A DNA stretch of 64,000 nucleotides from Delphinapterus leucas (GCF_002288925.2 NW_022098069.1:76352828-76416827); one strand, 5' to 3'. Numbered from the stretch's first letter, positions 48,571 to 59,899 are shown. The notes: generated by a model not told the origin, from the letters alone. A program made the numbers and translations.

Positions 48571-48955
48571 CAACTTTTAAAAAAATTTTTATTTTATGTT
48601 TAGGTCGTTAAGAAAAAAGGAAAATAATTTTCAGGTCTAAACACTGGAACAAACTAAATCATGTTACTATGACATTCATTATCATCTACAAGAAACTCTA
48701 TGAATATGTGAATGGGAAAATAATATTTAATATTTAGCTTTCAGAGTACAGAAACGTCTCAGAAAAACTGTGATACCAGAGTATGTAGATTTGAGATAAT
48801 ATTTATGTAATTAATAACTCTGACAGTGATGAGAAATACTGCTTTTTGGATATGTTATACACTAACTTCTAAGTCATGAATTCCACATTGTTATAATTTC
48901 AGTTCAGTGGTATGGCAATTCTACAAATACATGTAAACTCTATTATGACCTATTG
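48571..48955. other. Unidentified block inside old L1
   Basis: L1 reads up to about 48570 ('ggatgtccagttgtttatgcaac') and resumes at about 48956 ('cctattgaagagcttttc'). The intervening AT-rich 385 bp is not L1 and matches no family I recognise. Confidence 0.45.
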
Positions 48956-49689
48956 AAGAGCTTTTCTTGGCTTTTGTATTGTTTCTACTGTTTTTCTGAA
49001 GATCAGTTGACTTTATTTATGTGAGTCTATTTCTAGGCTCTCTATTCTGTTCCCTTATTCTGTTTGTCTACTCTTTCACCAGTACCACACTACCTTGGCT
49101 ACTACAGCTTTATAGTAAGTCTTGAAGTCGAGTACTGGAAGTTATCCAACTTTGTCCTTATCCTTCAATATTGTGGTGGCTATTCTGGGTCTTTGCCTCT
49201 TGCTATAAACTTTAGAATAAGTTTGTTGATACCCAAAAAATAACTTGCTGTGATTTTGACTGGCATTTCATGATACTTATAAATCAAGTTGGAAAGAACT
49301 GATATCTTGACAATATTGAGTCTTCCTATCTGTAAACATGGAATTACTCTCCATTTATTTAGTTCTTTGATTTTGCTCATTTGTAGTTTCCCTCCTATGG
49401 ATCTTGTACATGTATCTTTAGGTTTATACCTAAGTATTTTATTTTTGGGGTGCTAACATAAGTTGTGTTTTTAATTTCAAATTACATTTGTTCTTTGCTG
49501 GTATATAGGAAAACAACTGACTTTTGTATAATAACCTTGTATCTTGCAACCTTGCTATAGTTGCTTATTAGTTACAAGAGATTTTTTGTTGATTCTTTTG
49601 GATTTTCTGCACAGATGATCATGTCATCTGTGGACAAAGAGTTTTATTTCCTCCTCCTCAGTCTGTATACCTTATCATATCTCTGATAA

Positions 49690-50785
49690 GGGGTTAATAT
49701 ACAAAATACATAAAGAACTCATACAACTCAATTACAGCAACAACAAAACAATTCAGCTTAAAAATTGACATCTATTTTTCCAAAGAAGACATCCAAATGG
49801 CCAACAGGTACATGAAAAGATGCTCAACAGTATTAATAATCATCAGGGAAAAGTGAATAAAAACCATGATGAGATATCACCTCACACCTGCCTATCAAGA
49901 AGACAAGAGTTAACAAGTGTTAGTGAGGATGTGGAGAAAAGGGGGGACCCTTGTACACTGTTTGCAGGAATATAAACTGGTGCAGTCACTATGGAAAACA
50001 CTAAGAAAGTTCTTCAAAAATTAAAAAATAGAACTACAATATGATCCAACAACCTCATTTCTCATTAATATATACAAATGAACTGAAATCTGTGTATGGA
50101 AAAGATAGCTGCATTCCAACTTAACTGCAGCATTATTCACAATAGCCAAGACATAGACTATGGAACTAAATGATCATTGACAGATGAATGAATAAAGAAA
50201 ATGTGGTATTTACATACAATGTAGTATTATTCAGCCTTTAAAAAGAAGGAAATCCTGTTATTTGTGACAACATGGATTAACTAGTCTGGAGGACAATATG
50301 CTAAATAAAATAAGCCAGGCAGAGAAGGACAAATACTACATGATACCACTTATATGATAAGTCTAAATTAGCCAAACTTATAGAAACAGAGAGTAGAATG
50401 GTGGTTCTGAGGGGTTGGTGGGGGGAGAAAGCAGGTAGGTATTATAGTCAAAGGCTACAAATTTCAGTTACATAAGATGAATAAGTTCTGGAAATCTACT
50501 GTACATCATAGAGCTTACAGTTAACAATACTGTATTGTACACTAAATTTTTTCTAAGAGGGTAAATCTGATGACAAAGTGTTCTTATTACAAAAAATAAT
50601 GGTAGTAATAAAGAGGGGGCGCAGAAACTTTTGGAGGTGATAGATATGTTTATGGCATAGGTTGTGGTGACAGTTTCATTGGTGTACACTTATTCCCGAA
50701 CTCATTATGTTGTTTGTATTAAGCGTATACAGCTTTCTGTATCTCAATGATATCTCAGTAAAGTTTTTTTCTTTTAAGAATAAAT
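49690..50785 (+). mobile_element. L1 3' portion, head-to-head with minus-strand L1
   Basis: Sense L1 begins abruptly at 'tctgataaggggttaatatac' and runs through ORF2 end ('ccaaagaagacatccaaatgg', 'agagataccac'-type blocks) and 3' UTR to 'atatctcagtaaag' with an A/T tail. The abrupt switch of strand at 49688/49690 fits a twin-priming inversion. Confidence 0.87.
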
Positions 50786-50789
50786 TTGC

Positions 50790-51589
50790 AGGTGGAAAAT
50801 TTATAACCCTTCCCTAATACATAAAAACAGGAAACAAAAACAGTCATATTGAGAGATGCATATGTCAGTGAAGAGAATATAAACTCATAATTATGTCTTC
50901 TTTAATATTAAATCTTAACTCCTGAATTGACTTTCTTGTATTTGTCCTTGAAATAACCAGACCACTGGCTAGCTAATATATTTTCTACAAACACACGGAC
51001 AAAGAAGTAGTGCAGATATCTCAATTGGGTAATTTTTTATTCAGGATATCTCAGATATGATAGTAGTACTGCAGATTATTTGTTACACTAAATGATTCTG
51101 CTTTTGCTATTTGGTCTGTGTGATGCAGCATTAAATTTAGGCAATAGTGGCTAAAAAGTAACTTTATTATACTAGAAATGGTGTTTATTAAACTGTTGCT
51201 CTTTATTACAATAATGCTGCTTTTTGATTACAAACTATTAAGTTCTGATTTACCTTTTACCCTTTAAGCAGTAACACTTATTTTAAACAACATTTTTGCC
51301 CCCAGGGACTACATCAGTTTTTATTCTAATAATAGTGTTTATCATTTTTTACTTGAGTGAAACATTATTTCTAAATGTATTTGGAAGAACGTAACTCATA
51401 TTACACACTTAGTGCCAGACAATATGTCTATATAAGTGAGCTGCTTAAAATGCATCCCCTTGCTTAACTCAACCATATAAAGTCTATGATAAGTTCTAGT
51501 CATGGTAGTAATATTTCAGGGAAAAATAAAACCTATTCAGCCTGTACTTGACTTTAGGGATTGTACACAAGCATTCCTGTTCTATTTCT
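50790..51589. other. Unassigned sequence
   Basis: No gene or clear repeat. Confidence 0.4.
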
Positions 51590-52382
51590 TTTTTTTTTTA
51601 AAATAACATTTCCACTTTATTCTTATTCTGTGTGCTCCATCTCTCTAAAGAGATGTAGCTCTGAAAGTCTCTGTATCATCTCTCCCAGTATTTGGGGTCA
51701 GAACTGGTTTTAAAAAAAGAAAAGAAAAGAAAACTATAGTACATCAAATTATTAAACAGGATATAGAGAAGCCATTGTTATCGATACCGGAAACTGCCCA
51801 AATTTTATACAATCAAACAAAACAAAACCCAGCAGCTTCCTTCACTGCCACAAAGTTAAAGGGAAAGTGATATTGTTGTGACATAAGACGTTAAGATGAT
51901 ACAGCACATTGGTTTGACCCAGCCATGGAGCCTCTGAATTATTGAACCGTCAGTCCCCTGTCAAAATGTAAAAGGCATCACATTAACCTTATACAAAGGT
52001 TAGATTGGAGATTCTTGTGAATTACAGTGTTATGACTTGTGAGATCTTAACTACAAACTTTTCCATTTATTACCCTGCCCTTATCAAGGTTTTTAGATCT
52101 CTGTACAAATATAGTAGTGCTCAGCAGGGCTAGCATGACTCAGAGGAAATCTATTTACCAAGAAAGTGCAGTGGCTAAGTTCTCGGAATTCAAAACATGT
52201 GTCTTTCTAACTGGGGGTGGGGGATGGAGGGGTGGGAGGTTAATTCCTCCATCATTACTGCTTTGGTTAAAAGAGAAAACAAAATAGATTTGTCTTAAGC
52301 AGAAAGGAACATGTTGGTATTCCAGGAGGTGTGGAACTACAGCAGGAAAAAAAAAAAGAAATGAACCAAATCGGGTTAGTCG
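51590..52382 (-). pseudogene. Candidate retrocopy of an mRNA 3' end
   Basis: On the minus strand, sequence ends 'gaataagaataaagtggaaatg' then an A-tail (T-tract 51588-51599), i.e. an AATAAA signal about 15-20 nt before poly(A). Imperfect direct repeats tgttctatttct (51578-51589) and tgttctacttct (52383-52394) flank the block. No L1 or SINE sequence and no long frame is seen, so it would be mostly 3' UTR. The parent gene is not recognised. It could instead be unique sequence with a chance T-tract. Confidence 0.4.
52213..52236 (+). other. G-quadruplex motif
   Basis: Four G-runs of at least three separated by 1-5 nt on the plus strand (ggggg-t-ggggg-atgga-gggg-t-ggg). This fits the canonical four-run rule. 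No function is implied. Confidence 0.7.
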
Positions 52383-52429
52383 TGTTCTACTTCTGAATAC
52401 ATGGTAATACTGTATTTTCCTACCCCTCT

Positions 52430-52760
52430 GAAGTTAGGTGTAGGCATGTGGTATTTTTGGATAATGAGGAACTTGCAGAATTGGTGATTGTTAGTTCAGA
52501 GCAAAACTTTAAAAGCCATTGCACTATTTGCTGTTATGCCTTCTCCCTGCCAAGGTGGTAATATTAGGATACAGGGGGACAGAGCCTCTACCAACCTAGA
52601 TCTCTGAAGGACAACCACAGCATTCTTCCCAAATCCATACTGGCCACATCGCATGGATAAGAAATAAACTTTTATTCATTTTACGACACAGTGATTTTGG
52701 AGTTGTTTATAACTGCAGCAAAATCTAGTCTATCTTTAGTTATATAGTACCAAAAGCTCC
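52430..52760 (+). mobile_element. MaLR/ERVL-type LTR fragment
   Basis: 'gataagaaataaacttttattc' followed by 'gattttggagttgtttataactgcagc' is the typical 3' part of an old mammalian LTR, with an AATAAA signal. Upstream 'tgccttctccctgcc' and 'agagcctctacc' also fit. Family not assigned. Confidence 0.6.
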
Positions 52761-53039
52761 CACCTTTCCACTCCTAAAAGCATATAGATATTGATGATAT
52801 AGGTATAAATGTAGACGTAGATGCAGTTATAGATTGGGAACTTCTCAACAGCTTTGTTTCATCTGGCCACAATTTTTAAGTACTTAGTTTATTTTGGGGG
52901 CTTAATTTACTCAAAATATGTGAGGAGGTTATAGAGAACTGAAATAATTTTCTATAACTTTCTCTCATTAGTTCCAAGCCATCCTAAACACAATGATGAC
53001 TACTTCAAATAAGGAAAATTTAAATAAATTCTGCCAAAA

Positions 53040-53930
53040 CTTTATACTTAATGGAGGCAGAACAAAAACACTAGTACCCCAAACACATAAATAATAGATA
53101 AATTGGAAGGCAGAGAAGCACAGATGAGCTCAAGAGCAAGATGAATGACACAGGTGTCCGAAACAAGGCGGTAACCTGAATCCAGAATAAGGAATAGTTG
53201 GAAATGTTCAGATTGCAAGCCTGTGAATGGCTGGGGAGCAGGAAGTTATTCTCTATATAAAATAAAGAAAACTGTCAGGGTAAAGCCCTATCACTGATAA
53301 ATTAAGACTAGAAAACTTCTACTCACTAGCCTTGAGATGAATTTTAGAAATAGGTTGCCCATTTTAGGATATAGGTTGAGTAACACACAAGATTTATGAA
53401 GTCCATTCTGAAGAAGTGGGGTAACAAAATTTGCAGTGTGCGTGTATACTGAAACTCCAGTCAATAAATAGACACAAAAGGTGGTCTTGAATCAGCAAAT
53501 AATACAGAGCACAGACTGAAATAAATGCAAAATTACTCCATAGCGTTTCATCCACAAATCTCTGTGAAGGACTCCTACAAGTCAGGCTGATGGTCTCTTA
53601 AACACACACATTCACACACAGACCTTAGAAAATCCTCTAATATGTGGTTCAGTCAGTAGATGAAATCAAAAAAGAGAGTTGTACCAAAGTAAATTCAAAT
53701 AATAGAAAAACCTAGAGAGGGGATCATAAAACTAAACTTTTTTCTTAAGGAACGAATAGAATGCATAAAATAAGAATACATCTTTAATAGTGATGAAAAG
53801 TAGAAAAGGAATACTTAGAAATCGTCCAGATAATCTAGAAAATTTTTAAAAATCATCAAAATAAAATAAGCACTCAATAAATAGGCAAAACTTGACTAAT
53901 ATGCCTAATAAAAGAAGTGGGGGATTAAAC
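53040..53930 (+). mobile_element. Probable old L1 5' part
   Basis: 'gacacaggtgtccgaaacaaggcggtaac' and the A-rich run of degenerate frames towards 53900 resemble the 5' region and ORF1 of an ancient L1. ORF2-like sequence of the same strand resumes at 54660. Strongly diverged. Confidence 0.4.
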
Positions 53931-54640
53931 GTTAGCTGTGAATCTGAGGTCTCTGTCTCTTGGCCAAAACTTATGTTTGACTTTTCATGCCCAACCAGAG
54001 GCAATTTCAAAAGCCATACCTGTCAGGCCTCACAGGAGACAGCTGCTCTCCCCACACCAGACTTGGGGCACAGCCAGTGCATTACTGTCTCGGAGGGGAG
54101 TTGCAGTCAAGGACTAAGGCCATGCTCTTACATACATTTGCATTCCTAGCTGGACACCTTCATTCCTAGGTCTCTTTACCTGAGGTCTTTTGCGAGGTGT
54201 TGTTCCAGGGATTTGGCCAAGGCTTTCTTGTGGGTGGAGGGTTGGGGAATGAGGGGAAACCCTGAAGACATTTTTCCCCAATCTGACTTAGGGCTCAGTC
54301 CTTTCCACTCGTAGGCCTCCCCCTATTTTTCTTGGCCCCTTCCCGCTTCTTATCCCCTTGCAGGAGCTGTGTGTCAGGGCTGCCTTGGCAGCGAGATGAC
54401 CCTCACATCTTTACTGATCCACCTGATCTTGGACTGGGCTGATATGCCATTCCGTGGGGAAGGTAGACAAGAAGGAACTGGCATTTTCTCTGGTTTAGCC
54501 TCTTGCTTGTACTATCATAGTAAGCAAGTACAGGCTTCACTGTTACTTTCATTTGGGGCTTGTTTTAATCTACGATTCTGACACCTGGCAGCTCAGCTGT
54601 CGTCTCCAGGTTGGCTGAACTCCTGACAAAGTCAACGGTG
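53931..54640. other. GC-richer unassigned block
   Basis: More GC-rich than its surroundings, with frames of 60-85 codons that carry no recognised domain. It interrupts two L1-like stretches of the same orientation, so it may be an inserted element (for example an LTR), but no clear ends or target duplication were found. Confidence 0.35.
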
Positions 54641-54659
54641 CGAGGTGCGACAGGATGAT

Positions 54660-55015
54660 GTATTAAAATGGGAAAGACAAAAAACAAGTTAAGAATGGGA
54701 AGAATGAAATGAAAAAACTGCAAAATGCACCTAATGAGTCTCAGTAGTGGGGACTAGAGTGATAAGCAACAAGAAACACTGGCTCTTTGAAAAGGCAAAT
54801 AAATATATCACTGGCAAAACTGAACAAAATTTGAAAAAGCAAAGAAGAAATAAATGATGCTAGGAATGAGAACATCAGTAGACTAGATCAGAAGAATTCA
54901 ACAAAAATTAAGAAAAAACTAAGAGTAATTGAAACTAAAAATAATTTATGTCAGTAATTTTGACAATATAAATAAAAGGGATAGAGAAGATTTAAACTAT
55001 TCAGAATATTCCAGG
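54660..55015 (+). mobile_element. Old L1 ORF2 fragment
   Basis: 'ctggctctttgaaaaggcaaataaa', 'atcactggcaaaactgaac', 'atgatgctaggaatgagaacatc' are diverged blocks of L1 ORF2 just upstream of the reverse transcriptase. No intact frame. Confidence 0.65.
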
Positions 55016-55019
55016 TGAC

Positions 55020-55560
55020 AGAAACAGATGAACGCCATAGGCAGAATTTTAAGATGACCCCACATCCCTTGCTGTAGAAGCCCTAGATAAGCCTTACAAT
55101 TTGACCTAATCAGGCGAGTCCTTTTAAAAATTGTCTAATGGGATAGAAGCAGAAGTCACAGGATTTGAAGCTGCAGCAGCTATCACCTGTTGACCTTGAA
55201 GACACAAACTACCGTGTTGTAGAGAGGAAGGCAGGACAGGGGTCTGTGGGCAGCTTCTAGCAGCTGAAAATAGTCCCTGATTGACAGCCATCCAAAATAT
55301 TACGACTCAGTTCTATAACCCCAAGATACTAAATTCTGCCAAGAGCTCTAATAAGCTTGGGAGAGGAACTCAAACCTCTGGTGAGATTGCAGATTTGGCC
55401 AACAGCAGAATTCTAGGCAGGTGAGTGACCAAACTAACTCAAACCTGGACTCCTGAATCACAGAAACCATGACATAATAAATGCGAATTGTTTTCCAACA
55501 ATAACTTTGTGGTAATTTATTACAAATCAACAGAAATCCAATAAACTAAAGGTACCAATT
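55020..55560 (+). mobile_element. Old LTR, MaLR-like
   Basis: 'ggcagaattttaagatgacccc' start-like block, 'gggatagaagcagaagtcac' middle, and an end with 'acataataaatgcgaattgttttcc' and 'ttgtggtaatttattacaaatc' match a common old mammalian LTR layout with AATAAA near the 3' end. Confidence 0.65.
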
Positions 55561-55936
55561 TATTCTGTGAGGTCAGTAAAACCTCATTGCTGAAAAACAG
55601 GTATATATTCAAATAGAAGGAAAAGAAAGATCAATTATACTTATAACAATGATTCAGAATAAAATCTTAGGAAAGCAGCAATATATTTGGACTTCTCTCA
55701 TGAAATAAATTTTTGATAGTATAAAAAATGAGTTGTATATACATGAAATGTACATTACTAAAACTTAAAAAATATTTGCCTTATATGTAATATTTGACCA
55801 TTTTTATTTTATGGTAAATAAGTTCTCAGAGTATAAATTATATTGATTTAGAAGAAAGATAATTTTGCCGATTATTTTTAATGTTAATGACATTTAAAAT
55901 TTTTGAGTCAAAACTTCCAATAATATTTTATAAAAT
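55561..55936. other. Unassigned AT-rich sequence
   Basis: No gene or repeat recognised between the LTR and the CHR SINE. Confidence 0.4.
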
Positions 55937-55944
55937 TTCCTTGA

Positions 55945-56170
55945 GGGCTTCCCTGGTGGCGCAGTGGTTGAGAGTCCGCCTGCCGATGCAGGGGACGCGG
56001 GTTCGTGCCCCGGTCCGGGAAGATCCCACATGCTGCGGAGCGGCTGGGCCCGTGGGCCATGGCCGCTGAGCCTGCGCATCTGGAGCCTGTGCCCCGCAAC
56101 GGGAGAGGCCACAACAGTGAGAGGCCCGCGTACCGCAAAACAAAAACAAAAACAAAAAACAAAAAAAAAC
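55945..56170 (+). mobile_element. CHR-type SINE, short form
   Basis: Near-consensus copy from 'gggcttccctggtggcgcag' to 'gcccgcgtaccgcaaaac' with a (CAAAA)n tail. Short duplication ttccttga at 55937-55944 and 56171-56178. Overlapping frames on both strands are SINE shadows. Confidence 0.97.
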
Positions 56171-56304
56171 TTCCTTGATAGACACTTCCATCACAGCTAT
56201 GATTTTAATAGTGATAAGCTAAAAGTATTTAAATACGTAATATGTTTTTGGTATTGATTTTTGGCAAATAAGATAAAATATCTAAGATAATAACTGATAA
56301 GTTA

Positions 56305-56535
56305 AATAATGGCTAAGGCATATAAAGAATTTATTGTATGCCAGTCATTGTCTTACACTTCTTTAAACAACATTTTATCTTCACAACTACTTCAAATCAT
56401 AGGGAGTGTTATTATCTTCACAAAGAGATTAGTATCTTGCCCAATATTACAGAGTTGCTAAGAGGGAGAGTTGGGTCTGAACTGAGGCACTCAGATTCTA
56501 AATCCACATCATTAACAATCATACTACTGCTAAAT
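56305..56535 (+). mobile_element. MIR SINE
   Basis: Near-complete MIR: 'tttattgtatgccagtcattgtcttacac', 'agagattagtatcttgcccaatattacag', 'agagttgggtctgaactgaggcactcag', 'catactactgct'. Confidence 0.82.
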
Positions 56536-56539
56536 ATGA

Positions 56540-57190
56540 AAAATAAAAGGATCAAGATGAAGGTAAAATCTAATCTATACCTATATCTATGTATTAGTGG
56601 TGGGGATACCAGTCACTATGATAAAATTAATACATTTTGCAGTGTTGAAATTTATTTTTTAAAATCTGTATGGCAACAGTATACAAAAAGAATTAACAAA
56701 TTCAAAATATAGATTACAGTCTTGCAGAACATATTACCAAAATGTAATATAAAAATATGCACAGAGATCCTAATAATTCATAAGAGCAAGACAAGTGAAT
56801 CAGGAAAAATACATCAGGGTGAAGAAATATAATTAAGCACTTCACAGAAAAGGAAGTTTAGTGAAGTAGTAAATGTATAAAATTATTCTTAACCTTGCTG
56901 GAAGTCAATAAAATCTTATAATCATCATATTGTCAATAAAACAAAATTTTATGATACTCAGCATTTTTGAAGGCATAAACAATTATATTTTGTTTACATG
57001 ACACTGAATTAAATCAGTCTTTTTTTCAAGCAGAATTTGGCATTTTTAAACAACAATTAAAAATTTGAGCATCTTTTTACTTACTTAAAAATGGATGCCC
57101 ATGGAAACAAATGTGTTATCTTTAAGGCTAGTATGTTATTATCCTAAAATTACAAACTTACTGAATAAAATACAGAATAATATCCAGTTA
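56540..57190 (+). mobile_element. Weak L1-like sequence
   Basis: Blocks such as 'cacttcacagaaaaggaag' and 'attcttaaccttgctgg...caataaaatc' resemble the ORF2 C-terminal region of an old L1. Very diverged; much of the stretch is unassigned. Confidence 0.35.
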
Positions 57191-57484
57191 TCTGAATTAA
57201 ATAATAAATGCTGCAGAGGGTGTGGAGAAAATGGAACCCTCCTACACTGTTGATGGGAATGTAAACTGGTGCGGTCACTATGGAAAACCATATGGAGGTT
57301 CCTTAAAAAACTTAAAATAGAGTTACCTTATGTTTCAGCAATTCCACTCCTGGGCATATATCTGGAGGAAACTCTCATTTGAAAAGATGCATGCACCCCA
57401 GTATTCTTAGCAACACTATGTACAACAGTCAAGAAATGGAAGAAACCTAAATGTGCATCAATGGATCAATGGATAAAGAAGATG

Positions 57485-57490
57485 TGTGGG

Positions 57491-57540
<50 letters not shown>
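57485..57540. repeat. (GT)n(AT)n(AC)n palindromic microsatellite
   Basis: A GT run passes through an AT run into an AC run, so the left and right thirds are complementary and can pair as a hairpin. It is embedded in L1 sequence at the site following 'aaagaagatgtg'. Confidence 0.95.
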
Positions 57541-57899
57541 TGGAATACTACTCAGCCATTAAAAAAAATGAAATAATGCCATTTGCAGCAAGATGGATGG
57601 ACCTAGAGATTATTATACTAAGTGAAGTAAGTCAGAGAAAGATAAATACCATATGATATCACTTTTATATAGAACCTAAAATATGATACAAATGAACTTA
57701 ACAGAGACAGATTCACAGACATAGAAAACAAACTTATAATTACCAAAGGGGAAAGGCTAGAGGGAGGGATAAATTAGAAGTTTGGGATCAGCACATACAA
57801 ACTACTATATATAAAATGTATAAAAACAAGGTCTTATCTTCAATATCTCATAATAAACGATAATGGAAAAGAATATAAAAATAATCTATATCTATATCT

Positions 57900-57919
57900 A
57901 TGGCTATAGCTATAGCCAT
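57900..57919. repeat. Perfect 20 bp palindrome
   Basis: The sequence atggctatagctatagccat equals its own reverse complement. It adjoins a degenerate TATC tract in the L1 3' UTR. Confidence 0.9.
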
Positions 57920-58224
57920 GCTATATATTTGAATCACTTTGCTGTACACCAGAAACTAACACAACATCGTAAATCAACTATACTTCAATTTAAAAAAAAG
58001 ATAAAAAGCTATATTACGATTACAGCATAAGTTGTATGGTTAGTTCTTAGATTTCTAAAACAAACATATAAAAGTATGTCAACTATATTTCTACCTTCAT
58101 ATATTTAAATTTTGGAGATCAAACAAATATTAATTTGCAATCATATTATACGTCAAATTTGGAAGCTAGTTATTTTACATTTTAGGACCAACATAAAACA
58201 CAATATGCTAAATTATTATAAATT

Positions 58225-58830
58225 CTTTTTTAAATATTAGGATACCAATACTCATAGATACAGAGAACAGATTGTTGGTTGCCAGAGACAGGGGTGGGTG
58301 GTAGTTGTAATGGGTGAAGGTAGTCAAAAGGTACAAACTTCCAATTAAAAGATAAATAAGTCCTGAGGATCTAATGTACAGCATGGTGACTACAGTTAAT
58401 AATACTATATTATATATCTGAAAGCTGCTAAGAGAATACATCTTAACAGTTATCACATGAAATATGTAACTATGTACAGTGATGGGTGTTAACTAAACTT
58501 ACTGTGGTAATCATTTTACAGTATATACATATATTAAATCATTATGGTGTACAACACCTAAAACAAATACAGTATTATAGGGCTTCCCTGGTGGCGCAGT
58601 GGTTGAGAGTCCACCTGCCGATGCAGGGGAAACGGGTTCGTGCCCCGGTCCGGGAAGATCCCACATGCCGCGGAGTGGCTGGGCCCGTGAGCCATGGCGG
58701 CTGAGCCTGCGTGTCCGGAGCCTGTGCTCCACAACGGAAGGGGCCACAACAGTGACAGGCCCGCGTACCGCAAAAAAATAAAATAAAATAAAATACAGTA
58801 TTATATATCAATTATATCTCAATTTTTTAA
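58225..58830 (+). mobile_element. L1 3' UTR interrupted by CHR SINE
   Basis: Old L1 terminus ('cagattgttggttgccagagac', 'atgtacagcatggtgac', 'gtgggtgttaacta'-like, 'gtggtaatcattttacag') continuing after the SINE with 'tatcaattatatctcaattt'. Confidence 0.85.
58580..58790 (+). mobile_element. CHR-type SINE, short form
   Basis: From 'gggcttccctggtggcgcag' to 'gcccgcgtaccgcaaaaaa' with an (AAAAT)n tail. Perfect 15 bp target duplication aaatacagtattata at 58565-58579 and 58791-58805. Inserted in an old L1 tail. Confidence 0.97.
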
Positions 58831-59060
58831 AAATGTCAGGAGAGAAGGAAATAAAAGACTAGAAAGAGAGGAGAAGAAAGGGGGAAGGGAGCGGAGAAAA
58901 GAAAAGGAGGAAGGTAAAATAGTAGACAAAAAGGATGAAGAAAGCAATTAAGGGAGAATTGAAGAGTGAATTAAGGAAGAAACGCAGAAAAGTGAGTAAA
59001 CATTAGAAGAACTTTAATTGTCAGATTGCTTAAAAGAAAACATTAAAAAATTGAGTTTTT

Positions 59061-59181
59061 CTATAATGGAAAAGAATATGAAAAAGAATGTATATATATG
59101 TATAACTGAATCACTTTGCTGTACAGCAGGAATTAACAGAACACTGTAATTCAACTACACTTTAATAAAAAAAAAAAAAAA
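59061..59181 (+). mobile_element. 121 bp L1 3'-end insertion with long A-tail
   Basis: Only the L1 terminus is present ('gaatcactttgctgtacagcag', 'ctacactttaataaaa') with an A-tail of more than 20. It is flanked by a perfect 16 bp duplication aaaaaattgagttttt (59045-59060; 59182-59197). The long pure tail and intact duplication suggest a young event. Confidence 0.92.
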
Positions 59182-59199
59182 AAAAAATTGAGTTTTTAT

Positions 59200-59895
59200 T
59201 AGTCTCATTAAAATTAATAATAGAATAATTATATAGGAAAATGAAAATGGCTGTATACACTGATAATAAATCAGAGAAAGCTTAGTGCACAGCATGATTG
59301 TTTTTCTTTCCTTTTATTGGGATGTAGCTCTTATAGTTTCATCCATTCAAAATAAAGTATAAAAAAGTTTACACGGATGTTATCCTTTCCCTCAGCAAAA
59401 TTTCAGAATTTACACGTATTTAATTATCCAGTTAGGCATGAAGTGAATATAAGATTTTGGTTACAGTAAAATAGATCCTCCCAAAGTTATAGGTATGTGG
59501 AACAATAATAGAGTATGGTCTCTTTCTCTGTGTATATTCACAATTTTGCTTTGTAGACTTTAAGGTATTCTATACAGAATATAAAGAGATTAACAATTCA
59601 CTGGGCATAAAATTAATTACTCAGATTATTATGTCTGACAGAAAATCAGCTTGCATAATAGAGATGGACAAAAGTCACTTAAAATTGTTAGCCTATGGTG
59701 TCTAGACAAAATTTCTGTTCACCATTAAAGCAAATTAACAACAAAAAAAGGGAGAGTTGGGTGGAGGCTGAAATTAGGACTTGATTGAGATCCGCAGAGC
59801 TCCAGTTATTTTGGGTCAATCTCCTTCCTCAATCCATACCCACACCACTCACCCATCAGATCACTGTCTCCTTCACTACTCAAAACTTTGAAAGA
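59200..59895. other. Unassigned sequence
   Basis: No gene or clear repeat recognised. Confidence 0.4.
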
Positions 59896-59899
59896 AACC

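Larger units (their letters stand above)
45500..49688 (-). mobile_element. Old L1, multiply interrupted
   Basis: Minus-strand L1 from 3' UTR (45500; 'gaaccccctatatccacac', 'caataatacttcattgtctgg') up to the reverse-transcriptase active-site region near 49610 ('gatgatcatgtcatctg'). It is interrupted by an L1 tail (about 46316-46477), a young L1 (46843-48313) and an unidentified about 385 bp block (48571-48955). It reads in L1 order across each gap. The part 48956-49688 could instead be the inverted arm of the neighbouring plus-strand L1. Confidence 0.78.
57195..58005 (+). mobile_element. L1 3' end, 5'-truncated
   Basis: Begins 'gcagagggtgtggagaaaatgg' and runs through ORF2 end ('ggaatactactcagccatta', 'gcaagatggatggacc') and 3' UTR ('cactttgctgtacaccagaaac', 'acaacatcgtaaatcaactatac') to an A-tail at about 57990. 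Moderately diverged. Carries two microsatellites. Confidence 0.93.
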
